Positions 63,151 through 64,000 of a DNA stretch of 64,000 nucleotides are shown here, in pieces. Position numbers and translations under genes: made by a program. Where the stretch lies: assembly GCA_039621445.1 (NCBI GenBank), contig CP154955.1:52729384-52793383 (forward strand), in the 5' to 3' direction. The first letter of the stretch is position 1; each line of letters starts with the position of its first letter. The notes below the pieces were generated by a model that saw only the letters and a program-made list of their open reading frames with translations, had not been told where the DNA came from and made no database searches. Source of the stretch: Euglena gracilis. Lineage: Eukaryota > Euglenida > Euglenophyceae > Euglenales.

Positions 63151-63540
63151 TCCAGTGAGCTTAAGTACAGCAGGGGCACATCAAGTTGTATCCCACCCTG
63201 CTTCAGTCCTCTTCTGAACTGAACCAATCGTGGCCATCACGGCGGTAGCGTCGGCATCTCTCAAGAAGGCTGTTGTCAGCGATTCTTGTAAGAATTGTTG
63301 CTCCACGCCGTTTCGAAGGCCTCTTTTCGGTCTCGTCTTGCAGGTGCGAAATTTGCATGATCAGCTTGAATACTTTGGTTGCAGCTCCGTGCCAAAAGGC
63401 CGTTATGATTCGCCTACTCCGGCAAAGACGAGCAGTAAGAAACACCACAACCAACACCAAAAACACAAACAACAGCCGGAAAGAAGAGCAGGACCTCACT
63501 GGGGTCTTGTGCGGAGCCGGAGCTGTCGTGAGCATTGCAG

Positions 63541-64000
63541 AGTAGGATCGTTATCTGACCCTCCCTGCAAAATGTCCAACTCTTGAAACCACCACTGGGC
63601 CTGTGAAGTGGTGGCTGGCCAGTCTTGATGATTTCCCAAAGCTTGCTCTGATGGGAGAGGTTGAAACAAAAACCATCACCTGGAAAATAATTATGTGTAC
63701 TTTTTTTTAATGAAAGTGTGCAATGTTTCTTTCCCAGACCGGTTGCTATTTTATCTTTGCACGTTTTGATTCTTTATATTTTCCCTGGTTCTTTGACACG
63801 GTGCAATGAAAATGCATTTTTTAGTCCACCTCTCCCACACAGTGGCCATTGCTTATTTGCTCTCCCCACGATCTGCACCTCAGCTGAGTGACCTTTTTAC
63901 AAAATAGGCCATATCTTAACATCTGACCGTCTGAACATGAGTGATGATACTCTGAAAGCCTTAGCATTCATTTACCTGAACAAGGGATTGCTTGAAATCA
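63541..64000. other. Unassigned DNA at the window edge
   Basis: AT-rich sequence outside the 5' end of DIRS-B. No open frame, repeat or motif is recognised. It may be host intergenic or intronic DNA. Confidence 0.4.

Larger units (their letters stand above)
60952..63540 (-). mobile_element. DIRS-B, 5' half (terminal repeat, gag-like, RT, RNase H start)
   Basis: On the minus strand: terminal repeat at about 63425-63540, gag-like region, RT and the start of RNase H (ESDSSTFGWGG), stopping after WRKDS at about 60952. The terminal-repeat segment 63425-63510 matches 60707-60775 in the same orientation. In an intact DIRS these would be inverted, which supports the inversion of the other half. Confidence 0.8.

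Overview
This is a nuclear eukaryotic genome window, with no prokaryotic features. It shows spliceosomal introns in a conserved host gene, several families of eukaryotic transposons, telomere-like repeats of the TTAGGG type, and long non-coding stretches dominated by C and G homopolymer tracts. The shortest introns (about 43-60 bp), possible GC-AG splice sites, DIRS retroelements and a Ty3/gypsy element carrying a cytosine methyltransferase all fit a unicellular eukaryote or alga. The sequence alone does not fix the lineage.

Only one clear host gene is present. It is the catalytic subunit of protein phosphatase 4 (PP4C/PPX), on the + strand at 19231-34083, in seven exons with a predicted length of 306 residues. 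Its first two introns are 50 and 48 bp. Introns 3 to 6 are 7.8, 3.6, 2.0 and 0.5 kb and hold much of the odd repeat DNA: hAT-type MITEs with 8-bp target duplications, and inverted-repeat elements bracketed by poly-C and poly-G tracts.

Layout. 1-3360: a broken tyrosine recombinase and unassigned DNA. 3361-5222: a large compound inverted repeat. 5592-8303: a largely complete hAT transposon with an intron-bearing transposase on the - strand, inserted in a minisatellite. 8740-12180: short C/G-tract inverted repeats and satellites. 12188-14882: a TIR element flanked by an exact 399-bp duplication and carrying a 24-bp minisatellite. 14894-19050: C/G-tract elements, a retroelement gag/protease fragment, a hAT fragment and a LINE-like C-terminal fragment. 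19231-34083: PP4C. 34084-38290: simple repeats, a telomere-like foldback and possible unassigned exons.

38297-63540 is a nested transposon complex. A DIRS retroelement (DIRS-A, - strand) is split by a 15.9-kb Ty3/gypsy element (41177-57035, - strand) with a 4-bp target duplication. Each gypsy LTR is about 3.8 kb and is largely an array of C-tract-headed stem-loops. The gypsy internal region encodes gag, a captured C5-cytosine methyltransferase, protease, RT/RNase H and a truncated integrase. The left gypsy LTR is itself interrupted by a complete 1013-bp TRIM element (41710-42722) whose LTRs contain a tRNA-Val-like polymerase III cassette. A second DIRS element (DIRS-B, 58845-63540) lies beside the complex; its 3' half has been inverted.

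Most mobile-element genes have frameshifts or stops, so the copies here look mostly non-autonomous or decayed. The youngest-looking structures are the TRIM, the MITEs with intact target duplications, and the 399-bp duplication.
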